This document shows positions 10,561 through 22,699 of a stretch of 64,000 bases of DNA, piece after piece (positions within the stretch are counted from its first letter, which is position 1; each line of letters opens with the position of its first letter). Position numbers and translations under genes: made by a program. The notes under the pieces were generated by a model. That model had not been told where the DNA came from and did no database searches. It saw nothing but the letters and a program-made list of their open reading frames with translations. Location: positions 160,748,971 to 160,812,970 of the forward strand of contig NC_081411.1 of the NCBI RefSeq assembly GCF_030272615.1. Direction: 5' to 3'. Origin of the DNA: Cryptomeria japonica. Lineage: Eukaryota; Streptophyta; Pinopsida; Cupressales; Cupressaceae.

Positions 10561-13500
10561 TATTACACCTTATCATGCTTAAACCAACATATTTTATTTT
10601 TCTATTGAGTCTTATTGCATCAAATATTAGAAAAATTTGTTGAATCCTAATTAAAATATTAGAATATAAAAAATTGATAAAACATCAAACTTTAAGAAGA
10701 TTTGAACATCCCTTGCTAGAACTTTGAAACAAATCATGTTCATTTTCAAAATTTATATTTTCATAATCCATATAACCTTACATCGTTCTAAGACTTATCC
10801 AACTCATACCTATACCATCCTAGTATCATCAACCCAAAATCAAACTTGAAATCAAGACTTATGATCCTATTATCATCAATTACTTGAGAACCTATCCTAT
10901 CAACCTTTTCTTGCTTAACAAATTTCCTGCCTTAGTATTGATATCCTTTCTTACTTGTTGAATCCTTCATAATCTAAATTAAATATTTTATAACGTCGTC
11001 TCATTTAATTTAATCAAATACCTCTTCCAACTTTAGTAGTCAACAAAAAAAAAAATCAAGGTGAGCCTTTTGACATGTCAATTTTAAGGTTATCTTTTAC
11101 AATCAAATAATTTAATCTCTATCAAATTTGATAATTTTATTCCTGCCACAAGAACAACCAAAATAACCAAATCATGAATCCATACCCTACCCCAACAAGG
11201 CAAAAACTAGTAATTAAGGGTAAGTCAAACACTATGAGCCCCTTAGTGCGTATTATTTTCTTGAATCAAACCAATCATAATGATGATTGGAATGAAGTTG
11301 AAAACCAATAAGGAATCTATAGCCTACCTCAACAAGGTGGAAATCAAAGGTAAACCAAACACTTCTTGGATTATTTTTCATTATGTCTTGAACATTGTTG
11401 GTAAGGTTTGTTGTCGTTGATGTCAAATGAGAGGTCACATTAAGAGAAGTGTAAATAGATGAACATAGAATAATAATTGACAACGATAATGAATATAAGT
11501 AAATAAGGAAAAATATCAGTTGTCAAGATGTATAGTGAGATAGAAGAGATTGCAGTCAATGAGGAGCTTATATTTAAAATAAAAAGAAGTGACAATAGTG
11601 TAATAGAGAAAGACAAGATATGATTGGATAGAAGAATTAGATAAAGTGATTTGATAAAATTATTCAACTATTACAAAAACTGGTAATGCTTTCTCTTAAA
11701 TGATCATTCCTTGTCTATATTAGCCAACCTTATCAAGCTTAGCACCCTCATGGGAAAATAGAAATAATTAAACTAAATCATATTTAACCTATTTTATGGA
11801 TGGACCCTCTTCTTTTTGGTGCCACTTTTTTAAAGTTGATTTATTTAATTTTTATAGGGGCTAAACCCTTCATGAACACCAAAGGGTTAGTGTTAAAGTG
11901 CACATATTAAATTGGAGTTTCATCCCAAGAAAAGGTTATTATATTTGACCTTATCACACCCTTTGAAGATAAAATATATTTGTGAGTATCATAAATCCTA
12001 CTACTTATGAGTCAAATTTCACACTCTTCAAATAGCTCTTATTTTGATTTTCTCATTCCTCTAAGAATCTTGGGACCTTTTCTTGTCTAGAATTAATTCT
12101 TAATTCATGATTATGAATCCCTTGTCACTTTCAAACATCAATGCACCTTGCTTTGGGCTTTTACTTTTAGTATGCCCTTTCTCTTATATCATTTTAAGTC
12201 TATTTGGGTCCTATCTCATTTTAAAGTTCAAAGCACTTTTCCCCCACTTGGTTGTCCTCATCCCTGATATAAATTATAGATCCAATATCAAAGCCCTATT
12301 ATCTTGCTTCCATTAAAATTTGAGCCTCTTTTATCAGGACTGTGTGGCTTAGCCACATAGTTCAACGCTTTTTGCCTAAAATTTTGAAAGTGTAATACGT
12401 CAGCCTTGACATTTCTAGATCTATCCTTGAATTTGGGATATGACCATTGTAAGTTGGCCAAAAAGCAAGAATACCTTGAGAATCCTATATCAAATTTCGT
12501 TCCTCATTCAATTCATCATCTCTTCATAAGCTAGATCATTCCAATTCAAGAGCAAATAATTCTTCTTTAAGAGTAGATCTAAGTCCAAGGAATAACAAGC
12601 TACAACAAGACATCTTCGTTTATGTTATTTGATGGAATGATGCCCTCGGCTCATGAACTTTCAATTCAAAAATCAAAAATAACAGAGACTCTATTTAAAT
12701 AAACAGAAATATTGCAATAAGAAACCTAATCAAATTTGTAAATTAGTGATTACATACATGAATGGCCTCTCTCTGCACTCTTTCCTCATTCTTCCACATT
12801 TTCTCTGTAACCTAACCAAACAATAATCTTCATCTTCTACGCCTCATTCATCCACATTTCATTTTCTTTAGACCCACGTTGGCTTCTACTTATCCACTCA
12901 ATTCCTCTTGCTATGCACACATCCCCTAAACTTTCCCACGTAGATTTCTCCTACCACCATGCCTCTATTCATCCTCACTTGGCTACACACCCCACTTTGT
13001 CCTCTCTCTACAGCCACTTCTATCTCTTGGTCAGTGCCTTCTAATACTTTATTGGCCCTCTTCACACCTGCGATTCCTCTCTCTTTCCTTATATCGCATT
13101 TTAATTCTGCCACCAATTCACTTTCCATCGAAGCCTAGACAAATTTGTTTTCCATTCTTTTTGGCTGATTTCATCAACCTTTTCGTCTTCTACCTAAGTC
13201 AGAATCTAACTACTTCCATCTGTTATTCGATGTACGCCATTTCGATATAAAGGGAAGCTGAATCAGTTTTGAGTTTCAATAATGACAAAGGTTTCTTTGT
13301 TCAACCCTTACGCAACCTGTGAGATATCACTTTTCTTTGTTTTCCCCTACGTTCACTCCATATTTGGTTTCTAATCTACCGTTTTCTACTACCTATAAGC
13401 CACGATCTCATGTTTTGACCGAGCTCACTCTGCAATTATCTCTTTTTCACTGCATGATTGTTGAGTTGAGAAGCTGAACTGGCTGTTACCACACCGGTAC

Positions 13501-13672
13501 TGTCAAATTACATTTGAACGAAGGTTTCTGAAGTCTTTCATTTTATAAACTCTCAAATTGTACTCGTCATTTTTCCCTGTATGCTTTGATGGATGTTTGT
13601 GCAGGCTGTGAGGATGCTGGCAAAGGATGTGGAATTTTAGCTTTACGCCTGGAAAATTTATTGCTTGAAAGT
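10561..13672. other. AT-rich DNA without recognised genes
   Basis: Frames up to 76 codons occur on both strands but have no family features. Bases 12780-13500 are less AT-rich and pyrimidine-biased. They could be flanking or intron sequence of the pseudogene that follows, but no splice-bounded exon could be defended. Confidence 0.3.
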
Positions 13673-14358
13673 GTCAAAATAGTTTTTCGACAAATCCATT
13701 TTGTGGATGAGCTTGAAAGCTTGAAGATGTAGCTTTCCTTCCGCTCAAACTTTTCACAAACAGCTTGCTCCATCTTGTTAAGAGAACCCTCGCCCTGTAA
13801 GAGATGTCTGATCTGATGTACGATAAAATTGAAGTTTATTTACAGTCTGCAGTATTGTTGCCATTTGAATAGGCAAGGCTTTATGTAGTTGCTCTTCAAC
13901 TGATGCCTGACTCAACCATTTGGCTAGAATTGGTATGCCTCCTTCGGTTACAAACCAGCACAAAACTATTGAATCATGTATCTGTAAAATGTTGTCCAAT
14001 AGTTGGACCTCTAGAGAAATTTGTATCAAATGGTTCTCCATCTTCAAAGGATTTGTTAGCTAGTAATTGACAGGAGTCTTTTCCAACAAAGTTGTCAAAC
14101 AACGAGACTGTTTTATGGCACTTGGAACACCATTGTCAAGTGTATTGGTTGATTGTATTTAATATATTTTACCATGTGCCTATCGGAAAAGCCTCCACTG
14201 CCTGGAAAAGAATTCTCCAACATGTGTAATAGTACCACCAAAAACAGCACTAATTTCTCAATCTTCTCTTTGTAACTGTCTTTAATTGCAAAAACTCCTT
14301 GCAAACATTCGATAGCTTTAGGAGTCAATAGCTTCCTTGGTCCCTTGGTCTCCCACTG
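13673..14358 (-). pseudogene. LUMINIDEPENDENS-like pseudogene (homeodomain and TFIIS-N-like region)
   Basis: Read on the minus strand, the fragment starts QWETKGPRKLLTPKAIECLQ and continues VFAIKDS, matching the start of the LUMINIDEPENDENS homeodomain. After a frame change it reads FGGTITHVGEFFSRQW, the recognition-helix part. Further on, LCWFVTEGGIPILAKWLS, LHKALPIQMATILQTVN and LQFYRTSD match its TFIIS N-terminal-like domain. A last frame change gives RARVLLTRWSKLFVKS. About 18 residues between SVEEQ and LHKALP are deleted. In Arabidopsis this nuclear protein acts in the autonomous flowering pathway. Here at least two frameshifts, stops and a deletion make it non-functional. I could not tell whether the two domains are joined by intron DNA or by decayed coding sequence. 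Confidence 0.75.
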
Positions 14359-14560
14359 GAAAATATTTTTTGGTGGTGTCGATTGTCGATTGGTCCGGGT
14401 ACTCTTGAACCTTTATTATATCAACACATGAGGGATTTATTCTAGGAGCGTCACATTATCAATATCATTCATCTTGGGGTAATATTGTTTCAAATTTGTA
14501 TTTTACTTCAGATTTCTATTCCTATTCATCATTGATGTAGTGTTGAGTCAAACCGGGGTT
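14359..14560. other. Spacer between pseudogene and gypsy LTR-like DNA
   Basis: No open frame or repeat is evident. A TTGGTGGTGTCGATTGTCGATTGG stretch shows a small local duplication of GTCGATTG. Confidence 0.3.
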
Positions 14561-15010
14561 TGACAAAGGAAAGCCCTTATATAGATCAAAACTATTATTT
14601 TTTCTCTTGTACACTTGCAAGCTAAAAAAAAGGTTTTAGGTTCAAAATGAGGTATAGGAGCATAGAACAAGTAAAGATAGGGAAACAAGATCAACTTTAG
14701 TAGAAAAATATAGGACTAGGTGCCTAGTGCCATAGTCCACCTAGACTAGGACACTTAGTGTCGTAGTCCAAATGGACTATTGGCACTAAGGTGCCATAGT
14801 CTAGGTGTTTTGACCTAGAAGTTGATCAGAGGGCAATCTAGGAGCTCCTAAGTTTAGTTGGATTCCTATTGTGGGCTTGAAGAGTTGTCTAGACTAGGGC
14901 ACCTAGCCATAGTGTCCACCTATTTTGAGCCCCTAATTCTATCATAGATTCCTCTCTACATCTGCTTTCTATTTTCGTACATATCAATTGGTTTTGAGAT
15001 CTACATTTTT
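14561..15010 (+). repeat. Gypsy-type LTR-like region with CTAGACTAGG repeats
   Basis: Words such as CTAGACTAGGACAC, TAGTCTAGG and CTAGACTAGGGCACC recur between 14745 and 14910 and match the LTR-like block at 10.15-10.21 kb. A TATA-like CTTATATAGATC lies near 14577. Gypsy gag/protease remnants follow in the same orientation, so this is probably the 5' LTR of that element. Its limits are approximate. Confidence 0.45.
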
Positions 15011-15540
15011 CTATTTATGTTGTTTATTGTCAACTTTACACTATTTAGCCTAGTTCTTTGTATTTATCTTATCAAATCAATCAAACACAAAAGAGAAATA
15101 TCAAAACCAAGCACTCAAGTCTCCCAAGGGTTTGTAGTTGGTCCTATTGTTTGTTCTCCAATGTTTTTGGTGATTTGGTGGGATTGGGTTCGGTTCCTAG
15201 TTTACATATTTAGAGTAGTGAACACCATTCAAGCAAATTACAATTTGGTTAACCCAACATATCTTACACTTGCATAACTTCTAATTTTCATTTTCAAATA
15301 TATTTTTTAATGAAACTTTTAGAAAATCCATTGCATACATTTGTTGAACAATCCTTTGGTTACATCATTATTGATATATATCATATGAGTATATTGTTTA
15401 ATCACAGTACATGTTATAAATGGCTCTGCAATCTTCATTTTCTAGTTCAATTTTAAGTTTAATCTAAAATTTTCATGAAGTTCCATTTTATGCATATGAT
15501 GATAAATCAATTGTTCCTTCTATCCAATTGGTCTCACTCA

Positions 15541-17640
15541 TGAGGACAAACTCTTCTTTCAAAGATTTCCCTATTAGGGACGAGGCTTTGAGGAATGATG
15601 TTGATCCTTATCCTGGAATGTACCTTCCTCATGAGGATAATTTGGTGTAAGAGGATGACATCATGACTACTAGTCCGATTGATACATCACCTTATTTTCA
15701 TTTTAATGGCATTCCCTCAAGAGATGAAGAGTTTGCGAGTTGTGTTTGTCCCTCTCCTAAAGTTTGTCTCACTCAAGCAAATACCTTCGATCAAGAGGAT
15801 GATACCATTAAGAATTCCCTTTATGACACTTTGCAGACTATTTATTTCAGATGACATCACTTCTAGAGATGAAATATTGATGAATCATATACGTTTGTCT
15901 CTTCCAAAATTGATCCTATTCATGGGGATATTTTTGTGCAAGAGGATATCACAAACAATGCTTTTGATGCTCTCTCCTAAACAAGAAGTTTTAGTTTCCT
16001 AGTCATGTCAAGCCTAGAATTGTTTTCCACCTTCATCAAGATGTCCCTCAACCTCAAAACAAACTAGTGATGGTTGTTAAAGGTAGGGTAAATTTACAAC
16101 CCAATTATCATCTAGTAACTCACACATGTAACACTAGGAACAACAAGCAAAATTCCAATGTTCTTCGCACTTCTCAACCTTTTCTTCCTCCACCCCCTCA
16201 TCTTTCACAATATTCTGGTAAGGAGTATAATCTTCTTGGGAAACTTCATGCTACTCAAGATAACATATCCCTTTGGAAATCGATTCAAATCTCACCTACA
16301 TACCATGGGATTCTCCAAGAACCCTTACAAAAAATAGTTATCTCACCTTTTGCTAGGTTGAATGATGTAGCTACCATTCTTTATTGTATCAATGAAACTA
16401 AGCTTGATATTGTGTTTTTCCACCATGAGTTGCCTTCTATAGAGATTCAAAACCAATATGATCCTATTATGATTGTTGTCCTTATCAATGGCATTGCAAA
16501 TTGAGTCTGGTCTACAATGGCTTAGGTCTTAGTTTATGTAGCATTGACTAATTACATAAGATCAAAGAGGACACCTCCCTCATTGAACCTAATGCTATCC
16601 CTATGCATGGTTTTGATAATGGTGGTAATCAAATTCTTTAGCTATTGCATTGCCTATTAAAGTAGGTCTTGTGATCCTACCCACACTTATCCATGTCATC
16701 CTTGATACTCTCACATACAACCTTCTTATGGATCTAGACCTTGGATTCATGCTATGCAATCTATCTTTTCTACATTTCACCACAATCTCAATTTTAACTA
16801 CAACAACAAGATGTATAACTAAGAGTGTGATAAGAACTTAGAAAGTTGTTTGTAAATGGAAACAAAATTTCAATCTCCTTCAATTTCTTCAATTCTTTCT
16901 CCAAAAGTAATAAATGCACCATCTACTACTAAAGATACTACTTCACTTTAAAATGTTCTCTTGGAGGATGATTGCAGATCATCATACTTTGCACCCTCGT
17001 AATGTGGAGAATGTGAAGTTCCCCAATATAAGACTCAAGTGTTGAAGGAGCCTAGTGTGTCATTTGTTCAAGCTTCTTCTAAATCCACTCCAACTTCTTC
17101 TAAGACATGTCTTGATGATGATTGGAGCTCTTTAAAATTCAACCAAATTAAAAGTAAGAGTGAGCCCTCTCCTTTTAACATTTCTACATCCACTACAACT
17201 CCTACACTCTATTTGGAAAAACAATATGGAGTTGATTTCAAAATTCTTTCTAGACATGGATATAATGGACATGGTTTACAATGTGTGCAACAAAGTACTA
17301 AGGCTCATGAGAAATCTACATCAAACTTTTCCAAAGGGGTTTAGGTTTCCAACCTCCTCCTTTGTTGACATCCCCTCCCCCATTATCTAGTACATTTATG
17401 TTTTCTTCTCCCAAGTTTTCATCACAACAAGAGAGCATTTTGTTTGACCTTCTTCAAGCTTAATTGGTAACTCTCCTTTTGAAAAAATGAAGGGAGAATC
17501 GTGAACAATATCAGGACAATCTTTCTATTTTCAAATATCACCAAATCCATGGCCATTCCACTAATTATTGTCAAGCTCTAAGACTGAAATTCAACAATTC
17601 ATTGATTTTGGTATCATTAAATGATAAATGACAATAAATG
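15541..17640 (+). pseudogene. Decayed Ty3/gypsy (Tat/Ogre-like) gag-protease region
   Basis: Several short frames on the plus strand carry pieces of a gypsy polyprotein. Bases 16067-16504 encode YNLLGKLHATQDNISLWKSI and, near the end, FFHHELPSIEIQNQYDPIMI, which precede the protease in Tat/Ogre/Athila elements. Bases 16590-16810 give HGFDNGGNQ, then LPIKVGLVILPTLIHV and YNLL, the flap and LLGRPW regions of the aspartic protease, across frameshifts. The catalytic DTG/DSG is not visible. Bases 17220-17345 give a G-patch-like RHGYNGHGLQCV...KGLGF, and 17529-17620 give FKYHQIHGHSTNYCQAL, a gag-type H/C motif. No reverse transcriptase follows. Many stops and frameshifts: inactive. Confidence 0.65.
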
Positions 17641-18600
17641 GACCTTTGTCATCACCATTCTAAATAATATTTAAGTTCCTATTATGTTGCTCCTCATTAA
17701 GTGAATAAGTTCCTACTAATTGATCTTAAAAATCCTTTTAGTATAAAAAATTTAAATACATTTTATCATCATAAACACCCTTACATAAAATAATTAATTC
17801 TAAAACCCTTCAAATACCAAAGCTTTTAAATACATTTTATTGATGTAAATAAAAAGCTAAGAATTAATTGATGTTGCTAATCTGTTGTAGAAACCAGTTT
17901 TGTTAGAAACCATTTACATATTAAAGCAAAGACGAAAGAGAGTCTCATGGTAGTCCAGAGGTGGAGGATTTACGGTTGAGTCCTATTTGAGTCCTATTTT
18001 ATAAACTTCAACAATTCCAAACACTGCTTCCACATTTGTCTCCATACTCTCAATTTTCATAAACTCAACAGCCCACAACACTATTTCCACGGTTACAATG
18101 TGAGAAAAACAAATACGTTATTTCTACACTCTTTTCTAAAAGTTCTTTAAATCGGGTCTTTCGATCTTTACGTTTAGCTTGCTTTATTTATTTTTTATTT
18201 TTTATGGAAAGAAAAAATCAGAACTACAATTAGTTACAAATAACCACAGAGTAATCAGCTGAAATCAGCAAACAGCAACAACATAAAAAAGATCAATCAA
18301 GAGCTGACTAACAGCTCAAACCAACCGTACACTAAGCTGAATTCATTTACATTTAGAAACAACAATACCAAAAAAAAAAATGAAGAACAATGTCTCTAAG
18401 AAGATTTTAGAAATAGCTTTAATGATGGATTCACTGGAAATAAATTTCTCTAAAACTACATGTTTGACTATGTACTAAATTATGTAAATGAAGTATAAAC
18501 AATTACGGTTAGAACATACTATTAAATTGATGACAGCATTGGCAGGCGTTTTTGGAAAATAAATCATACTTGCAGAATTTTCAGAATTTAGTTTGAAGGA
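17641..18600. other. AT-rich DNA without recognised genes
   Basis: The phrase AAATACATTTTAT recurs near 17755 and 17830, a local duplication about 75 bases apart. Otherwise there is no coding or repeat signal. Confidence 0.3.
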
Positions 18601-18610
18601 AATAACTTAC

Positions 18611-18652
18611 CATTGAAGCTGTTATGACTCGGGGGCCTTTATGCATATAAGC
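18611..18652 (-). other. Exon-like segment bounded by AG and GT (unassigned)
   Basis: On the minus strand, TTTGTGATTGCAG precedes and GTAAGTTATT follows a 42-base segment. In one phase it reads YMHKGPRVITASM. The borders fit plant splice consensus well. I do not recognise the protein and cannot link it to a neighbouring exon in a consistent phase, so it may be a chance match or a lone relic exon. Confidence 0.2.
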
Positions 18653-18849
18653 TGCAATCACAAATAACAATGTTGTAACGAAAATGTATATTAAAATAGC
18701 CAAAGTAAAACTCAAACATAACTTAGTCTCCAAGTCGTTTATACCTCAGAGTTTCTGTGATAAACCTCCTCTTTATCCAAAGTCTCAGTTTGTGAGGGGA
18801 ATACTTCATTCATCTATTTAATTTACTACATACAGCATAAGACTTCGCT

Positions 18850-19085
18850 GAGAAAAAGACAGTACAGTCAACATGAAAGCGGATGACAACTTGCAGTGGC
18901 ATATGGAAACGGCACTGGCTACGCAGCGGACAAAATGGCCCGCCCCATGCCATGTGTCTCAGTTGCCAGGGAAAGGGCACTGACAGGCGTAAGTGGTATG
19001 TCGCTGTTGAAGGGCTACGGAAAGACAGAAGTGATGGGAATTGTCATTTCAGAAGGACTATATTCACGTGGGTGGCCTGACATAG
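18850..19085. other. GC-rich islet with a CACGTG G-box
   Basis: This stretch is visibly more GC-rich than the surrounding AT-rich DNA and keeps two overlapping open frames on the plus strand (from 18883 and 18896), neither recognised. CACGTG, a binding word for bZIP/bHLH factors, lies at about 19066. It may be a gene fragment or a promoter relic. Confidence 0.25.
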
Positions 19086-19449
19086 CGTCTGGATATTTAC
19101 AAAATGAGCGAAGTAATAAAAGTAAGTATAAATATAAAATAAAAATAGTTTTATATTATCATTAAATAAATATCATTAAGTAAAATATATCTTACATTTT
19201 AGTATATGATTTAATCTTGTTTCGCCGAGAGGCGATCTACAATGGGATCAAAGTTGTCCGTAAACACAAAATGCTTTAAAGAAAAATTTGACGTGCATTC
19301 TTCAGTCGAAATCCAAATTTAGGAAAAATAAAAATTTGATGCCTGTTGGAGAATCTCTAACCGTTTAAAAAGCCCAAATATAGAAATTTAGAAAAGACTG
19401 CCGAGCAATAGATATGGCACTGCCAAAACAGAGCTGTTACATTTTGTAG

Positions 19450-19691
19450 TGGCCAGAAATTCCGAAATGGAGAGAAAATTAGTCTCATTGTTTTTGCATG
19501 GAGATCAATGTTTGTAACTGCCGATAATGGAATAGAGGACATAAATTCAGTGGAGTGGCATTCATATGTGCAATATTCTCTTCTGAATTCTTTGCCAATA
19601 AATTCACGAAATGATGGGCAATTTCATCATGCAATTCTTTGTATTGTGAATCGTACCAATAGTTTTTGAGGGCTCTTGATGCATCTTCCAT
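19450..19691 (-). pseudogene. Possible DUF2828-like gene fragment
   Basis: The 68-codon frame reads ASRALKNYWYDSQYKELHDE, then AHHFVNLLAKN and LCPLFHYRQLQTLI. DUF2828 proteins carry a similar order in their central part: a run like A..A...Y..D..Y..LHD.I...FA..L, then a ..LA.KWCPS.. block. The resemblance rests on spacing and about a dozen residues, so it is tentative. The frame ends soon after, and the next minus-strand frame overlaps it, which suggests decay. DUF2828 has no assigned function that I can state. Confidence 0.33.
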
Positions 19692-19699
19692 TCCTATTC

Positions 19700-20285
19700 A
19701 AGTTGTGGAAATATCATTATCATATTAGATTTAGTGACATTGATCACAGAGCAGGAAAAATAGGGATTTACGAATGAAGACTAGATTTTTAGCTGGAACC
19801 AACTGCGATCCAGGAGATAGTTGGGGTTATCACATAAGCTACATAATAGGTACACCTTTGAGGACAAGATGTAAATCATATTGTTTGAATAGTAAGGAAA
19901 CATTAGTTCAAAATGTTGTTAGAATATTTTACTATCCTTTTTCATTTTTCATTAGAGCATCAAAGATAAAAATGCATCTCAAGTTAAGGAGAAATCCTAT
20001 TTCAAGCTCGCTGCGTGGAAATGGACAACATTTCCACGCTCCTCCTCCCTTTTCCTTTCCTTTTGCTTGCAAATCATACATTAAAAATAAAGTTTATAAA
20101 TCATTATATTTAATAATAATAATTCTATTTTAATAAATATTTCAGAAATAAAAATCAGTCTATAAAATTATTATATTGCAATGATACAATAAAAAAATAA
20201 ATCAAGTATATTTTAGTAATATGATCGTTTTGTTCATTGTAGGATATAATTCATAGAAATCATCTTAAAAATATATTATTAATCA
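19700..20285. other. No gene recognised
   Basis: A 119-codon plus-strand frame (19774-20133) has no family features, and its end is built from AT-rich repeats. Confidence 0.3.
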
Positions 20286-21085
20286 ACCTTGCTAAACTAA
20301 AGATAATAAAAATAGGTTTCATTGTTTCAATTAAATCTGTATATAATTTTGATTTTAGATATCAAAGTAAACCTGCTAAAATAAACACAATAAAAAATAA
20401 GATGAAATTAGTACATTATAGAATTAACTATTCTTCTCAACAAACTTACTAAAAAGAACAAAATGTAAAACATGAAAAAATTAGTGCATTCCAAAAGCTA
20501 TTCTTTATTATGGTTTCTCATTATTTTAACTAAAGTTAGAGAGAATTCCTTTTGACAACAAACTTGCTAAAATGAACACAATGTAAAAAGTGAAGAAATT
20601 AGTACATTCTAAAATTAAACATCATTCTATTTTTCTCTATTTTTCAATTAAACCCATATGGAATTCTTAGGCTAGGGTCCCATGGATGGGGGCTTCCTAA
20701 AAAATAGAGCAAGTGTTGCTCAGATTTTTTAGGACAATTTCTAGCCCCACCCCTTTTGCACCCACTCAAATTTGCATGTCTAAAAAGTAGGGGCTGTTAT
20801 GTTTTTGGAAAAGATTCCAAATAATCCCATAGCACAAAAAAAAATTTCTTCATGGGACCATCTCTTCCACATAAATAGAGCCCAAGCCCCTCCCATGAGA
20901 CCCCAGTACTAAAATAAATAAATGTAAAAGGTGAAGAAATTAGTATATCCCAAAATTAATCCTTATTTTAATTATTTTAATGTTTCTATTAAACCTATAT
21001 AAAATTCTTATTCACAATAAACTTTTTAATTGAACAAAATGTAAAATGTGAAGAAATTAATACATCCTGAAATTAATATGGATGT
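20286..21085. repeat. Degenerate minisatellite, roughly 70-120 bp units
   Basis: About six units share the order AAACTTGCTAAAATGAACA, AATGTAAAAAGTGAAGAAATT, AGTACATTCTAAAATTAA, and in longer units TTTCAATTAAACCCATATGG. Unit starts are near 20286, 20372, 20442, 20560, 20910 and 21020. A MITE-like element interrupts the array between the fourth and fifth units. Confidence 0.65.
20668..20911. mobile_element. MITE-like element with imperfect terminal inverted repeats
   Basis: The ends pair as inverted repeats of about 28 bases: the left end contains GGGTCCCATGGATGGGGGCTT and the complement of the right end contains GGGTCTCATGGGAGGGGCTT. The 244-base length, absence of coding capacity and position inside an otherwise periodic minisatellite all support an inserted non-autonomous DNA transposon. 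The superfamily cannot be fixed because no clear target duplication is readable. CTTA on the left and ACTA on the right leave a 3-base TWA site possible. Confidence 0.5.
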
Positions 21086-21116
21086 GTTAAACAAGGGGAA
21101 ATATCAATTTTAAAGG

Positions 21117-21430
21117 TAATTGGATATTGATAAATTTAATTGGAAACCATAGAAGAAAGACAAATGAACAATATTCAATTAGGATTAGGATTAGGGTTTA
21201 ATTAGAGTAAGACTTAGAGGTAATTGGATATTGATAAATTTTATCTCAAACCATAGAAGAAAGACAAATGAACAATATTCAATTAGGATTAGGATTAGGG
21301 TTTAATTAGAGTAAGACTTAGAGGTAATTGGATATTGATAAATTTTATCTCAAACCATAGAAGAAAGACAAATGAACAATATTCAATTAGGATTAGGATT
21401 AGGGTTTAATTAGGGTAAGACTTAAAGTTC
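21117..21430. repeat. Three tandem copies of a 104-bp unit
   Basis: The word TAATTGGATATTGATAAATT starts at 21117, 21221 and 21325, exactly 104 bases apart. Copies two and three are almost identical and copy one differs mainly near its start. Each unit ends in TTAGGATTAGGATTAGGGTTT, so the array merges into the telomere-like block to its right. Confidence 0.85.
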
Positions 21431-22680
21431 AAATTTAATTAGGGTTATTATTAGTGTAAGAAACAAAATTATGAATAGGCTTATAATTATCCATAGAATT
21501 AAATAATAAAGTTAGCATTAGAATTAGAGATATGGTTTAGAGTTAAATTATGGTTAAGGTTAGGGTTATAGTTCAATTAGTGTTAAAGTTAAGATTAGTG
21601 TTCAATTTGATTAGAATTAGTTTGGGGTGTAATTATGGTTAGGGCTCAAGTAGAGTTATAAGATAAATTTTTGAGTTAGGGTCATATTATGATTATAGTT
21701 CACATATGGTTACGATTAAGGTTAGGGTTCAATTGGGGTTAGATTTCAGATTCAATTAGGGTGATGGTTAAAGTTAAGTTATGGTTCAATATGGGGAAAT
21801 TATTGCACCAGGGTTAGAGTTGACTTTAATGTTAGTTTGCAATTTGGGTTAGGTTTTAGTAAAGGTTTAAATCATGGGGTTTAATTAAACTTAAGATTAG
21901 AGTTCAATTAGTGTTATAAAATAAATATCCAATTCACTTGGTTAGGGTTAAATTATGCTTAGAATTCAAATACGGTTAGGTTTAGGGTTAAAGTTATGGC
22001 TAGAGTTGGGGGTAAAGTAGGGTTAACACTTAATTATAATTATGATTAGGGTTTTAATTAGGGTTATCCTTAAGGTTAAAATTCAATCAAGGTTAGGGTT
22101 GGTGTAAAAAATAGCATTATGAGTCTCCTTATAATTATGGTTTTAAAAAGTTAGAATCATAATTAGAGCTAGGATTAGAATTAGAATTAGAGATATGGTT
22201 AAAATTAGTATTGAATTATGATCAATTTTTGGGTTAAGGTTTAATTAAGCTAAAATTTAAGGTTATAGAACAATTTGGGTTAGGGTCCTATTAGAGTTAT
22301 ATAAGAGAAATATTTGAGTTAGCTTTCAATAAGGATTAGTGTTTAAGTTTAATTAGGGTTATGGTTATGGTTAGATTAGGGATCAACTAGGGGAAATTAT
22401 TAAGTTAGGGTTAGGATTCAATTAGAGTTAAAATAATGGGTTTTAATTATATTTAATGTTATAGATGAGTGAGGGTTAGGGTTAGGGTTGTAATTGTTAT
22501 TACAATTTATCTTAATGTTATCTAAATTTTATTATAAATTCACTTATCAGTAAGGTTTAATTAGGGTTAGGGTTAAGTAGGGTTATTGTTTAAATAGGGT
22601 TGATATTGGTGTAAGTGTTAAATTAAGATTATGGTTAGGGTTCAATTATATAATGGTATAAATAGGGTTAGAGATAAATT
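21178..22680 (+). repeat. Degenerate telomere-like repeats, G-rich strand on plus
   Basis: About 1.5 kb dominated by TTAGGG, GATTAGG, GGTTAGGGTT and related words interspersed with AATTA. The best runs are TTAGGATTAGGATTAGGG (three times in the 104-bp units) and GAGGGTTAGGGTTAGGG (about 22472). Most are six-base TTAGGG-like units rather than the seven-base plant TTTAGGG unit. Decay is heavy, so this is an old interstitial array. Confidence 0.75.
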
Positions 22681-22699
22681 ATTAATCATTATCATATTG

